Below are positions 44,250 through 52,815 of a stretch of 64,000 nt of DNA, piece after piece. The DNA is taken from NCBI RefSeq assembly GCF_002846365.1, contig NZ_PJMW01000002.1, positions 3,844,001-3,908,000 of the forward strand. Reading direction: 5' to 3'. This DNA is from Nocardia fluminea (GTDB lineage Bacteria > Actinomycetota > Actinomycetes > Mycobacteriales > Mycobacteriaceae). Each line of letters opens with the position of its first letter. Position 1 is the stretch's first letter. The notes beneath the pieces were generated by a model. The model was not told the DNA's origin, made no database searches, and saw only the letters and a program-made list of their open reading frames with translations. A program made the position numbers and the translations under genes.

Positions 44250-44864
44250 GTGCCCAAAGGTGTTCCGGAGAGCGTCCCCGAGGACGGTCTGACCACCCGG
44301 CAGCGGCGCAATCAGCCGGTGCTCGCCGTGCACACCGGTCCGGGCAAGGGCAAGTCCACCGCGGCGTTCGGGATGGCGTTGCGGGCCTGGAATCAGGGCT
44401 TCGACGTGGCGGTCTTCCAGTTCGTGAAGAGCGCGAAGTGGAAGGTCGGCGAAGAAGCCGCCTTCCGCACCCTCGGCACCCTGCACGAGCAGACCGGCGC
44501 GGGTGGCGCGGTCGAGTGGCACAAGATGGGCGAAGGCTGGTCCTGGACCCGCAAGCACGGCACCGAGGAGGACCACGCGGCCGCCGCCCTGTCCGGCTGG
44601 CAGGAGATCTCCCGCCGCCTCGCCGCCGAACAGCACCGTTTCTACGTCCTCGACGAGTTCACCTACCCGCTCAAATGGGGGTGGGTCGACATCGACGAGG
44701 TCGTCGACACCCTCACCCACCGCCCCGGCAACCAGCACGTGGTCATTACCGGACGCGACGCGCCACCGGCTCTGATCGAGGCCGCCGACCTCGTCACCGA
44801 GATGACCAAGGTCAAGCACCCGATGGACGCGGGCCGCAAGGGCCAGCGCGGTATCGAGTGGTGA
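44250..44864 (+). CDS. cobO: Cob(I)yrinic acid a,c-diamide adenosyltransferase
   Basis: Predicted 204 residues from GTG 44250; AGAGGAG lies just upstream. ATP-binding loop HTGPGKGKSTAAFG, then FDVAVFQFVKSAKW, GWSWTRK, YVLDEFTYPLKWGWVD and VITGRDAPP are conserved CobA/CobO-type blocks. It transfers the adenosyl group from ATP to the corrin cobalt. The 200-base gap before it has no recognisable B12-box riboswitch. Confidence 0.95.
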   Translation: MPKGVPESVPEDGLTTRQRRNQPVLAVHTGPGKGKSTAAFGMALRAWNQGFDVAVFQFVKSAKWKVGEEAAFRTLGTLHEQTGAGGAVEWHKMGEGWSWTRKHGTEEDHAAAALSGWQEISRRLAAEQHRFYVLDEFTYPLKWGWVDIDEVVDTLTHRPGNQHVVITGRDAPPALIEAADLVTEMTKVKHPMDAGRKGQRGIEW

Positions 44865-44904
44865 GCGTGCACGTCCGCCGAACACGCGCGGCGGAGCACG
44901 GGCG

Positions 44905-46407
44905 GTGACCGCTCCCGCGGTGGTGATCGCGGCCCCGGCGTCGGGGAGCGGGAAGACCACGCTGGCCACCGGGCTGATCGGTGCGCTGCGGCGAGCCGGG
45001 CACCGGGTGGCGCCGTTCAAGGTAGGACCCGACTACATCGATCCCGGCTATCACGGGCTCGCGGCCGGGCGGCCGGGGCGCAATCTGGATCCCGTTCTGG
45101 TGGGACAGGATCGAGTGGTACCGCTGTATCGGCACGGCGCGCAGGGCTGCGATATCGCCATCGTCGAAGGCGTGATGGGCCTGTTCGACGGCCGGATCGA
45201 CGAGAACCGCGACGACGCGATCGCCGAGGGTTCCACCGCGCAGGTGGCCGGGCTGCTCGCGGCGCCGGTCGTTCTGGTGGTCGACGCCCGCGGCCATTCC
45301 CAGAGTCTCGCGGCACTGCTGCACGGTTTCGCCACCTACGACTCCTCGGTCCGCCTCGGCGGGGTGATCCTCAACCGCGTCGGCAGCGAACGCCACGAAC
45401 AAGTCCTGCGCGCGGCGTGCGACCGCGTCGGCCTCCCTGTTCTCGGTGCGTTGCCCCGTATGGCCGAACTGGAAGTCCCCTCCCGTCATCTCGGACTCAT
45501 CCCCGCCGTCGAACACGGTTCCGCCGCCACCGCCGCAGTCGAGGCCATGACCGAACTCGTCGCGGCGCACGTGGACCTGCGTGCGATCGTGGCCCTGGCA
45601 GGCGGGTCGGTGCTCGGCGCCGCGTGGGATCCACACGTCGAACTGGACTCAGCTGCTGAACACGCCACGGGCGGAACAAGTTCCGATGGCGACGGCCGCG
45701 CGGACGACACGCGCGCGATGGTCCGCCGGCAGCCGGCCTCGGTCGATCCCACCCCGGAATCCGTGTCCTCGGGCGCGGGGTCCGGCAACGTCTCGGGCAG
45801 AGACCCGTTGATCGCGATGGCGGGCGGTCCGGCCTTCACGTTCGGCTATGCCGAGCATCGGGAACTCCTGGTCGCCGCCGGTGCCCGGGTGGTGGTGTTC
45901 GATCCGCTGTCCGATGTACTCCCGGCCGGCACAGCGGGGTTGGTCCTTCCCGGTGGCTTTCCGGAGGAGCACGCCGGTCAGCTGTCGGCCAACGAGCGCC
46001 TGCGCACCGCAGTGGCCGACGGTGCCGCGCGAGGCCTGCCGATCCACGCCGAGTGCGCGGGCCTGCTCTACCTCACACGCTCCCTCGACGGTCATCAGAT
46101 GGCGGGCGTCATCGACGCCGACGCCGAATTCGGGCCACGCCTGACCCTCGGCTACCGCGATGCCGTCGCGCTGCACGACTCGGCGCTGTGGCGAGCGGGG
46201 TCACGGGTGCGAGGCCACGAATTCCACCGCACCCGTCTGGTCCGCACCGGCTCCGAGAGCCCCGCCTGGGGTTGGCGCGCAACGGGTTCCGTCGCCGAAG
46301 GCGCCGTGGTCCGCCAGGTCCACGCCTCCTACCTACACACCCATCCGGCGGGAAATCCCGCCGCGATCGCCCGATTCGTCACCGCCGCACGACGATTCGA
46401 CCACTGA
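44905..46407 (+). CDS. cobB: Cobyrinic acid a,c-diamide synthase
   Basis: Predicted 500 residues from GTG 44905. Synthetase domain: IAAPASGSGKTTLATGL, FKVGPDYIDPGYH, EGVMGLFDG and GVILNRVGSERH. The glutaminase domain has the nucleophile cysteine in IHAECAGLLYL and the histidine in SYLHTHPAGNP. Between them is a Gly/Asp/Ser-rich linker of about 50 residues that is longer than usual. It amidates side chains a and c of cobyrinic acid. Confidence 0.94.
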   Translation: MTAPAVVIAAPASGSGKTTLATGLIGALRRAGHRVAPFKVGPDYIDPGYHGLAAGRPGRNLDPVLVGQDRVVPLYRHGAQGCDIAIVEGVMGLFDGRIDENRDDAIAEGSTAQVAGLLAAPVVLVVDARGHSQSLAALLHGFATYDSSVRLGGVILNRVGSERHEQVLRAACDRVGLPVLGALPRMAELEVPSRHLGLIPAVEHGSAATAAVEAMTELVAAHVDLRAIVALAGGSVLGAAWDPHVELDSAAEHATGGTSSDGDGRADDTRAMVRRQPASVDPTPESVSSGAGSGNVSGRDPLIAMAGGPAFTFGYAEHRELLVAAGARVVVFDPLSDVLPAGTAGLVLPGGFPEEHAGQLSANERLRTAVADGAARGLPIHAECAGLLYLTRSLDGHQMAGVIDADAEFGPRLTLGYRDAVALHDSALWRAGSRVRGHEFHRTRLVRTGSESPAWGWRATGSVAEGAVVRQVHASYLHTHPAGNPAAIARFVTAARRFDH

Positions 46408-46432
46408 TGGCGTGGGGCGGTTCACGGCGGCG

Positions 46433-46834
46433 ATGACGACCTCCGATGGTGGGCAACAACAGGGAACCGGTGATACGGCTTCGGCGCCGGCTGTGGGCAT
46501 CGGCATACGGCCGGGCACCGATGCGGGGCGGATCGTTCGCGCGGTGCGGGCGGTAGTCGGCGATACCACCATCCGCTGCTTGGCGACCCTCGACCGTCGT
46601 GCGACCGAACCCGGCGTCCTGACCGCCGCGGCGACCCTCGGTGTGTCCGTGGTGGCATTCACTGCTGAACAGCTGGCCGAAGTCGACGTACGGCACAGTT
46701 CGGACCACGCCTCGGCGGCGGTCGGTACCCACAGCGTCGCTGAAGCCGCGGCATTGCTCGCGGGCAGAGGCGAACTCATCTGCGACAGAACAATTGTCGA
46801 CGGAATCGTGGTCGCCGCCGCGTCGGCTTCGTAG
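46433..46834 (+). CDS. cobE: CobE/CbiG C-terminal domain protein
   Basis: Predicted 133 residues from ATG 46433; GTG 46412 is an alternative. The sequence VGIGIRPGTDAGRIVRAV, LATLDRRATEPGVL, VVAFTAEQLAEV and SVAEAAALL matches the small CobE domain, where the second G-x-R pattern replaces the more common GCRR. It acts near the precorrin steps of aerobic cobalamin synthesis. It follows cobB by 25 bases. Confidence 0.85.
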   Translation: MTTSDGGQQQGTGDTASAPAVGIGIRPGTDAGRIVRAVRAVVGDTTIRCLATLDRRATEPGVLTAAATLGVSVVAFTAEQLAEVDVRHSSDHASAAVGTHSVAEAAALLAGRGELICDRTIVDGIVVAAASAS

Positions 46835-46863
46835 CGATCGTCGATGCCCGGAGATTAATTCGC

Positions 46864-46892
46864 TGGGCAAGATCGTTGGTGCGCAGTAAATT
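46864..46892 (+). promoter_or_regulatory. Candidate promoter for the Y RNA / ro60 unit
   Basis: TGGGCA at 46864-46869 and TAAATT at 46887-46892 are 17 bases apart, each matching four of six sigma-70-type consensus bases. A start near 46899 would lie just before the first RNA stem. Confidence 0.35.
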
Positions 46893-46905
46893 CATGTCAG
46901 CAGTT

Positions 46906-47042
46906 GCGAGGCGGACCGGATCTGATCGGTTACCACTCGGATTGGGGATGTCGCGGGTTCGAATCCTGCCCGCCATCGCAAGATGGCGGTAGCTCAGCTG
47001 GTAGAGCACCTATACCGGTCGGGACACCCACGTCCGCCGAGC
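46906..47042 (+). ncRNA. yrlA: YrlA-type Y RNA, copy 1 (permuted tRNA mimic)
   Basis: Outer stem GGCGGAC (46910-46916) with GTCCGCC (47032-47038). A second stem GATCGGTTA (46924-46932) pairs with TATACCGGTC (47011-47020), with one bulged T, matching the kinked anticodon-like stem of YrlA. T arm: GCGGG (46953-46957), loop TTCGAAT, CCTGC (46965-46969). 'Acceptor' stem: CCGCCATC (46970-46977), GCAA tetraloop, GATGGCGG (46982-46989). Then TA, and the D arm GCTC/GAGC with GG in the loop (46992-47007). There is no CCA end and no normal tRNA order, so it is not a tRNA gene. Its neighbour encodes Ro60, the Y RNA-binding protein. Confidence 0.85.
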
Positions 47043-47064
47043 AACTGTCCATCGTGAACGAGCA

Positions 47065-47214
47065 GGACGGGCCGGATTCGGTCGGTTATCTGGCACGACC
47101 TCCGGGTCCAGCGGGTTCGAATCCCTTGGCGGAAAGCGATTTCCGTCTTTCGGCCGTCACCACACGTCCGTCCGCTCACCACGTCACCACATGCCCCGGT
47201 CGGGTCCCGGGTCC
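47065..47214 (+). ncRNA. YrlA-type Y RNA, copy 2 (divergent)
   Basis: Repeats the same plan. Outer stem GGAC/GTCC (47065-47068, 47211-47214) with GGG/CCC (47069-47071, 47206-47208); inner stem GGTCGG (47080-47085) with CCGGTC (47196-47201). T arm GCGGG-TTCGAAT-CCCTT (47111-47127), with a mismatch and a G-T pair. 'Acceptor' stem GGCGGAAA (47128-47135), GCGA tetraloop, TTTCCGTC (47140-47147). The D arm is not canonical: a possible stem at 47151-47170 has a loop without GG. The GCCGGAT..GTCGGTTA block shared with copy 1 shows common origin. It ends 38 bases before the ro60 start. Confidence 0.7.
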
Positions 47215-47252
47215 GAAACACCAACGCCGGTACACGTATCGGAGGGGGAACA

Positions 47253-48851
47253 ATGAATATCTTGTCGCGCTTTTCTCGTCGCGCCACGCCGCAGAACGTA
47301 CCCGCCGATCACCGGCAGGTCATCAACAACGCGGGCGGCAATGTTTTCGAGATCACTCCGCAGGCGCGGGTGCGTCGCTTTCTCACACTCGGCACGGAAT
47401 CCGGAACGTACTACGTGAATGCCAAGGCATTGACGGCGGACAACGCCGAATTCATCATCGAATACGCCGCCGAGCACACCGCCGATCTGGTGCGCGAGAT
47501 CGTCGAGATCTCCGCCTCCGGGCGCGCGCCGCGCCAGCACCCGGCCCTGTTCGCGCTGGCCGCCGCCGCGTCGCTCGGTGACGTAGACGGCCGCCGGGCC
47601 GCCTTCGCCGCGCTGCCGCTGGTCGCGCGCACCGGTACGCACCTGTTCCTGTTCGCCGGCTACGCCGAGCAGTTCCGCGGCTGGGGGCGTGGTCTGCGGC
47701 GTGCCGTCGCGAACTGGTACCTGGACAAGCCGATCGACGACCTGGCGTTCCAGGTGGTCAAGTACCGGCAGCGCGAGGGCTGGTCGAACCGCGACCTGTT
47801 GCGTCTGTCGCACCCGGCGACCACCGACGAGGATCGGCGCAGGCTGTTCGACTGGATCTGCGGTCGCGCACCGGCACTCGACGGCTTGGCATTGGTCGAC
47901 GGCTTCCAGCGGGCGCAGAGCGCACCGGTGACGCAGGTGCCGGAGCTGGTCCGTGCCTACCGGCTCAGCTGGGAGATGCTGCCCGACGCCGCGCTGAACA
48001 CCGCGCCGGTGTGGGAAGCATTGCTGGACAACGGTATCCCGCAGACGGCGCTACTGCGCCAGCTGCCTCGGCTGACCCGTCTCGGCCTGCTCGATCCGCT
48101 CGGCCCGCGCACCGCCGCGATCTGCGCGCAGCTCGCCGACCCGGCACGGCTGCGCAAGGCTCGGGTGCACCCGGTGTCGGTGCTGATCGCGTTGCGCACC
48201 TACGCCTCCGGGCGGTCGGCGCGTGGTGCGGGCACCTGGACGCCGTCGGCCGCGGTCGTCGACGCCCTCGACACCGCGTTCTACGCGGCCTTCGAGACCG
48301 TGCGGCCCACCGGCCTGCGCCACCTGCTGGCGCTGGACGTGTCCGCGTCGATGACGAGTGCGATCGGTGGGCTCCCGATCTCGGCGCGCGAGGCTTCGGC
48401 CGCGCTCGCCCTGGTCACCGCGCGTACCGAGCCGCAGCACCAGATAGTCGGGTTCACCTCCGGCGGTCAGGGGTGGGCGGGGGCGCGCGGCCTGTCCCAG
48501 TTGTCCCTCTCGCCGCGTCAGCGTCTCGACGACGCGGTGCGGGCGGTATCGGGTCTGCCGTTCGGCGGCACCGACTGCTCGCTGCCCATCCTGCACGCGC
48601 TGGACAAGGGCATCGAGGTCGACGTGTTCTCGATCTACACCGACAGCGAGACATGGTCGGGCTCGGTACACCCGCACCAGGCGCTGGCCCGGTACCGGCG
48701 CGAGGTGAACCCGCGGGCCAAGCTCGTGGTGGTCGGCATGACCGCGACGAAGTTCAGCATCGCCGATCCCGACGACGCGGGCATGCTCGACGTCGCCGGA
48801 TTCGACGCCGCCGTGCCGTCGCTACTGGCCGACTTCGCCACGGCCGCATAG
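47253..48851 (+). CDS. rsr: Ro60/TROVE-domain RNA-binding protein
   Basis: Predicted 532 residues; GGAGGGGG at 47241-47248 precedes the ATG. An N-terminal TROVE HEAT-like ring spans about residues 15-350 (ARVRRFLTLGTESGTYYVNAK, LPLVARTGTHLFLFAGY, KYRQREGWSNRDLLRLSHP, LPRLTRLGLLD). The C-terminal von Willebrand factor A domain carries the MIDAS motif LLALDVSASMTS with a FGGTDCSLP segment. Bacterial Ro60 (Rsr) binds Y RNA and partners with exonucleases such as PNPase in RNA maturation and stress decay. Two Y RNA-like genes precede it; no rtcB or PNPase gene lies nearby. A strong terminator follows. Confidence 0.93.
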   Translation: MNILSRFSRRATPQNVPADHRQVINNAGGNVFEITPQARVRRFLTLGTESGTYYVNAKALTADNAEFIIEYAAEHTADLVREIVEISASGRAPRQHPALFALAAAASLGDVDGRRAAFAALPLVARTGTHLFLFAGYAEQFRGWGRGLRRAVANWYLDKPIDDLAFQVVKYRQREGWSNRDLLRLSHPATTDEDRRRLFDWICGRAPALDGLALVDGFQRAQSAPVTQVPELVRAYRLSWEMLPDAALNTAPVWEALLDNGIPQTALLRQLPRLTRLGLLDPLGPRTAAICAQLADPARLRKARVHPVSVLIALRTYASGRSARGAGTWTPSAAVVDALDTAFYAAFETVRPTGLRHLLALDVSASMTSAIGGLPISAREASAALALVTARTEPQHQIVGFTSGGQGWAGARGLSQLSLSPRQRLDDAVRAVSGLPFGGTDCSLPILHALDKGIEVDVFSIYTDSETWSGSVHPHQALARYRREVNPRAKLVVVGMTATKFSIADPDDAGMLDVAGFDAAVPSLLADFATAA

Positions 48852-48860
48852 GAAATCGGA

Positions 48861-48898
48861 GCCGCCGCGACCTCGTTGTCGCGGCGGCGCCTTTTCTT
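48861..48898 (+). terminator. Intrinsic terminator after ro60
   Basis: GCCGCCGCGAC (48861-48871) pairs perfectly with GTCGCGGCGGC (48878-48888) over a six-base loop, followed by GCCTTTTCTT. This is a textbook intrinsic terminator and also faces the convergent gene ending at 48916. Confidence 0.9.
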
Positions 48899-48915
48899 CT
48901 CGCGCGAGAGGTCCG

Positions 48916-50019
48916 TCAAGGAGCGACGGAAGACCAATCGGCGAAACCCGTGGGGTCGTGGCGGCCCATGGAGGCGTGTTCGAGCAGGCCCCAGCCTTCG
49001 AGATCACCGCAGCGGGCGTAGCCGATGTGGTCGATCACGCCGTAGGGGGTGCGGCCCTTGATCGCGGGGTCGGTGAGGTCGTAGGCGCTCGACAGCGACC
49101 AGTTCTCGCCCATCCAGCGACCGTGGGTCCAGTCGGGGTCGGCGCCGTAACCGCAGCCGACGTGCAGGGCGATCCCGGGGCGGGACTCGATCTCGACCTC
49201 GAGCGGTTTTCCGTCGGGGGTGGTCATGTCCAGGCGCACCGACTTCGGGTGCCGGGTGCCGGACTCGTAGGTCCAGTGCATGCGCGGCCAGCCCAGTTGT
49301 TCCTTGCGGCCGTCGTTCCAGATCCGCACCGCGTTGTTGAGGGTGCGGGTGCCGTCGGGCTCCTCCTGCACGATCACCACGATTGAGAAGTCCTGGAACC
49401 GCAGCGGCGCGTACAGCCACCAGAAACCGTCCATGCCGGTCGGCCGCCCCGCGGGTTCCGGCTCACCGGAGGGCCGGATACCCCAGGACCGGTCGCGGCT
49501 ACCGGTCCACACCGCCGGGTCGACCGTGTAGTCGATGCCGTCGACCGCGAGAGTGCCCGCCCACGAACCCGATTGGGCGAAGCGCGAGGCCTCGATCATC
49601 GGTTTGGTGCCGGACAGGATCAAATGCGGCTGCTCCTGCACGGCGGGCTGCGCACCGGTCCAGGTGAGATCGAAACCGAGATCGTCGTGCTCGCAGACCA
49701 CCCGGAGCTTGTGCAGCGGCTCGATCACCTCGATCCGGTAACCGCCGACGGCGGTGGTCAGATCGCGCGAGATGAGGGCGTCGGAGAAGCGCACGCTGCG
49801 CTGGGCGTCACCATGGCGCACCGTCGCGAACGCGTCGACCACACCGAGGTTCGGGTACACGCCGAACCCGGTGATCAGCATCGCGTCACCGGCCGGGTCG
49901 AAGGCGTTGAAGTAGTAGCGGTCGTAGAAGTTCCGGTCGCTGGTGGCCACCCTGGCCAGCGACAGCGGGGTCTGATGGACCGGGTATTCGTCCAGGGGGA
50001 CGGGCATGATCGCGGGCAT
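48916..50019 (-). CDS. Hypothetical protein paired with a phosphotransferase
   Basis: Predicted 367 residues from the ATG at 50017-50019, just after the stop of the upstream gene; an ATG at 50031 would overlap it. The sequence is rich in aromatic and beta-strand-like segments (FYDRYYFNAFDPAGDAMLITG, VWTGSRDRSWGIRP, FWWLYAPLRFQDFSIVVIVQEE), reminiscent of AttH/CrtC-like lipocalin-fold proteins, but I cannot name the family with certainty. No signal peptide. The tight linkage with a phosphotransferase-family gene suggests a common pathway, possibly lipid or terpenoid metabolism. Confidence 0.7.
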   Translation of the reverse strand: MPAIMPVPLDEYPVHQTPLSLARVATSDRNFYDRYYFNAFDPAGDAMLITGFGVYPNLGVVDAFATVRHGDAQRSVRFSDALISRDLTTAVGGYRIEVIEPLHKLRVVCEHDDLGFDLTWTGAQPAVQEQPHLILSGTKPMIEASRFAQSGSWAGTLAVDGIDYTVDPAVWTGSRDRSWGIRPSGEPEPAGRPTGMDGFWWLYAPLRFQDFSIVVIVQEEPDGTRTLNNAVRIWNDGRKEQLGWPRMHWTYESGTRHPKSVRLDMTTPDGKPLEVEIESRPGIALHVGCGYGADPDWTHGRWMGENWSLSSAYDLTDPAIKGRTPYGVIDHIGYARCGDLEGWGLLEHASMGRHDPTGFADWSSVAP

Positions 50020-50021
50020 GG

Positions 50022-51146
50022 TCAGTCCCATTCGTAGGTGCCGTCGAGCAACGCCTCGAGGGTGAGACGGTGCATCACGTAGTCGTCGAGTTCGGCGGGC
50101 ACGGTGTCCTCGCCGAAATGGATCATCCGGCACTTGATCCTGGCCATCACGATCGCGTGCCGCAGCGCGGCGTAGACGACGTAGAAGTCCAGGTTCCGTA
50201 CCGAATGCCCGCTCAGCTTTTCGTATTTCGCCACCACCGCGTCGCGGCGCAGGAAGTCCGGGAGACCGGGCTGGTCGAAGCGGGTGGCGATGTCCTGGAA
50301 GAACCGGTGGATGAAGATGGTCCAGCCCAGATCCAGTTCGCGCGGTGCGAAAGTCGCCATCTCCCAGTCCAGAACCGCCGTGGGGGTGAATCCCTCGAAC
50401 AGGATGTTGCCCGGGCGGGCGTCGCCCCAGTTCAGCACCTCGGGGCCGGGATCGGCGGGCCAGTGGGTCTCCAGCCAGTCGAAAGTCCGCTCGATGAGCG
50501 GCACCTCGACGCCGTGATCGGTCAGCGCCCACTTGTACCAGGCGCGCTGAGCATCGAAATGTCTGCGCAGCCCGGTGTCCGCACCGTCGAGCAAGGGAAA
50601 GCGCTCAGCCACGTTGTCGATGGCGTGTACCTGAGCGATCACCTCGACCGTCGCGTCCGCCACCAGCGCGCGCTCGGCGACCGTCGCGTCGAACAGCCAG
50701 CCGAAGAACACGTACGGCGGATTGTCCGACGGCGCCCTGCCCTCGACCCGCTCCATCACGATGAAGGGGGAGCCGAACACGGAATCGTCGAGCTCGAGCC
50801 AGCGCAGCGGCGGCACGGCGATCTCGGAGGCCTCGGCGACACCGGCCATCACCTGGAACTGCATCGCCAGGTCGTAGGACTCGAACACCGGGAACGAGCT
50901 GTCCTCCGGCGCCATCCGGATGACGAACGACCCCCGCTCGGTGCCCCCGTCCGCCGGCCATTCCGCGTCGAACAGGATGGTGGTGCTCGACATGCCACCG
51001 CTGGACGGCTTGCTCAGATCGCTGACCGTCACCTCCGCGCCGACCTTGCCGGTCAGCCAGCGCGCCAGCTTCCCCGCGAGCTCGTCCAGATCACGCTCAC
51101 TGACGGTGAGCGACATCTGAGCGGCCGGATCCTGATCTTCGGACAT
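50022..51146 (-). CDS. Phosphotransferase (APH) family protein
   Basis: Predicted 374 residues. Kinase-like features: SSGGMSSTTILFDAEW near the nucleotide loop, FVIRMAP for the lysine region replaced by arginine, FIVMERVEG at the hinge, catalytic loop LNWGDARPGNILF with the aspartate and asparagine, and TAVLDWEMATFAPRELDLGW for the metal-binding DxE. This matches the large actinobacterial group often linked to acyl-CoA metabolism rather than aminoglycoside resistance. It lies two bases before the downstream hypothetical gene, so one transcript. Confidence 0.83.
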   Translation of the reverse strand: MSEDQDPAAQMSLTVSERDLDELAGKLARWLTGKVGAEVTVSDLSKPSSGGMSSTTILFDAEWPADGGTERGSFVIRMAPEDSSFPVFESYDLAMQFQVMAGVAEASEIAVPPLRWLELDDSVFGSPFIVMERVEGRAPSDNPPYVFFGWLFDATVAERALVADATVEVIAQVHAIDNVAERFPLLDGADTGLRRHFDAQRAWYKWALTDHGVEVPLIERTFDWLETHWPADPGPEVLNWGDARPGNILFEGFTPTAVLDWEMATFAPRELDLGWTIFIHRFFQDIATRFDQPGLPDFLRRDAVVAKYEKLSGHSVRNLDFYVVYAALRHAIVMARIKCRMIHFGEDTVPAELDDYVMHRLTLEALLDGTYEWD

Positions 51147-51311
51147 CTACGGGGTACCCCTGTCAGAAAACTGTAACGTGTGTCACTTCTGAGTACCGGA
51201 CAGCCGGTGAGAATGTAAGAGCGGCACCGGTGAGTGAGACTCGGGGTTGACAAGAAGCTCTCGTCGGTCGAATGGTGAACGTGTACTACCGCAGTCGGGG
51301 GAAGGGCGGGG

Positions 51312-52658
51312 GTGGCTCTGATCGGCCGATTCGGCGCGCTGTCGATCAGTGCCGACTATCGCCGACTATGGCTGGCGCAAGCAACCTCGTCGTTCGGCGA
51401 GTATCTTTTCGCCAGTACGGGCACGGTGTGGGTTGCGGTGCAACTGTTCCCGGCGAGTCCGCGGCTACCTGCGTTGATCGGAATGGTGATTCTCGCGGCA
51501 TCGGTGCCGAGGATCGTCATCGGTCCGATCGCGGGTGTGTACGCCGATCGGTGGAATTCTCGCAAGACGATGATTGTCAACGATTGGATCAGGGTCGGAA
51601 TATTCGCGATGCTGCTCGGCGTCGTCGAGTTCGGTGCGGCAAGTCCCGGCCGCATATTCGCTGCGATCGTCATCTGTACGGCACTGTCCGAAGTATGCGC
51701 ACAATTCTTCAATCCGTCCAGGGCGGCGGTCATGCACTTGGTCGTACCGTCGGACAGGCGCATCGAAGCTGCGAGCATGTCGATGTTCTCGCTCACCGGC
51801 GTTGCCATAGTCGCTACCGGGGCCGGCCCGGCCTTATTCGGTCTGTTCGGCGCCCGGATCGCTATCTGCGTATGTATCGCCACTTATCTGACGTCATACG
51901 TGATGTCAGTTCGTGTCCGCGGCAGGTATCAGCCGGAGCGGCAGACCGCAGGACGTTTTCGGCGCGATTTCTCGGACGGGGCCAGGTCTGTGTGGCGCGT
52001 TCCCATGCTGCGTGTGGTCCTGCTCGGCGCTTGCTTCTATGGAGTTTCGCTTGGCATCAACAGTTCAGTACTGGCGCTGTTCGCCTTGAAGACGCTGGGA
52101 GTGTCCCCGGAGCACTACGGCCTGCTGGCAATGATGTTTCCGGTCGGAAACCTGGTCAGCGCAGTTTTCGGTGTCAGCCTGATCAGGCGGGTCGGCGTGA
52201 ACCGTGCATACCTGCCCGCGCTGTCGGCCCTGGGGCTCGGCTACATCGCATACGCCTGCGTCGGGCAGTTGGTAACCGCCTGCGTGGTGATGCTGGTGTG
52301 CGGATCGATATTCTCGGTTTACATCATGTGCCAGGGGCCGATTCTGCAAGAGTCGGTGTCCGCGGGTTATATGGGGCGAATCAGCGCGGTGTTCGGCCCG
52401 ATGGTGACAATCACGTCGGCCGCGGCGACACTCTTTGCCTCCCAGATGCTGTCGTATTCCGCTGGACAAGGCTTGACCGCAGGCGATGGCAGTTGGGGCG
52501 ACCCTTATCGGCTGCTCATCATTTTCGGTGCAGCCTTCCTGCTCGCCGGCGGCGGCGGAATGTTTCTCGTGCGGACCCGGGCGAACCGGGCGTCCAGGTC
52601 GACACCACCATCACTGAGCGAGACCACCGCCGGGTCGTTGGATGAAGTCGGCTCTTGA
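51312..52658 (+). CDS. MFS transporter, 12-TMS (EntS/MDR-like)
   Basis: Predicted 448 residues from GTG 51312, with GGGCGGGGG upstream. About twelve membrane segments. Start DYRRLWLAQATSSFGEYLF and motif A GPIAGVYADRWNSRKTMIV are typical of the MFS-3/EntS-like exporters. Cargo unknown. The gene is clearly less GC-rich than neighbours (for example 55% in 51841-51900 by hand count, against 70% in 47881-47940), which suggests recent acquisition. It has no obvious regulator beside it. Confidence 0.82.
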   Translation: MALIGRFGALSISADYRRLWLAQATSSFGEYLFASTGTVWVAVQLFPASPRLPALIGMVILAASVPRIVIGPIAGVYADRWNSRKTMIVNDWIRVGIFAMLLGVVEFGAASPGRIFAAIVICTALSEVCAQFFNPSRAAVMHLVVPSDRRIEAASMSMFSLTGVAIVATGAGPALFGLFGARIAICVCIATYLTSYVMSVRVRGRYQPERQTAGRFRRDFSDGARSVWRVPMLRVVLLGACFYGVSLGINSSVLALFALKTLGVSPEHYGLLAMMFPVGNLVSAVFGVSLIRRVGVNRAYLPALSALGLGYIAYACVGQLVTACVVMLVCGSIFSVYIMCQGPILQESVSAGYMGRISAVFGPMVTITSAAATLFASQMLSYSAGQGLTAGDGSWGDPYRLLIIFGAAFLLAGGGGMFLVRTRANRASRSTPPSLSETTAGSLDEVGS

Positions 52659-52815
52659 GAACGTCGTCTCGATGGGGCCGAAGGTCCCGCCGGGCACTAA
52701 CTCCCGGTGTGCAGAGTTCAGGGTTGGCAGAGCAGATATCAGGGTTGTCCCGGAAGCGCTCTACGCGGAGACCAGTTAGCTTCGGTAGCAATCGATCTCG
52801 ATGGGGAGGCATGGG

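Noticed and set aside
46921..47140. One or two ordinary tRNA genes (T-arm GGTTCGAATCC and D-arm AGCTCAGCTGGTAGAGC are visible)
   Set aside because: The arms are in permuted order, the acceptor strands are joined by a GNRA loop, there is no anticodon loop in the right place and no CCA end; a Y RNA explains all parts.
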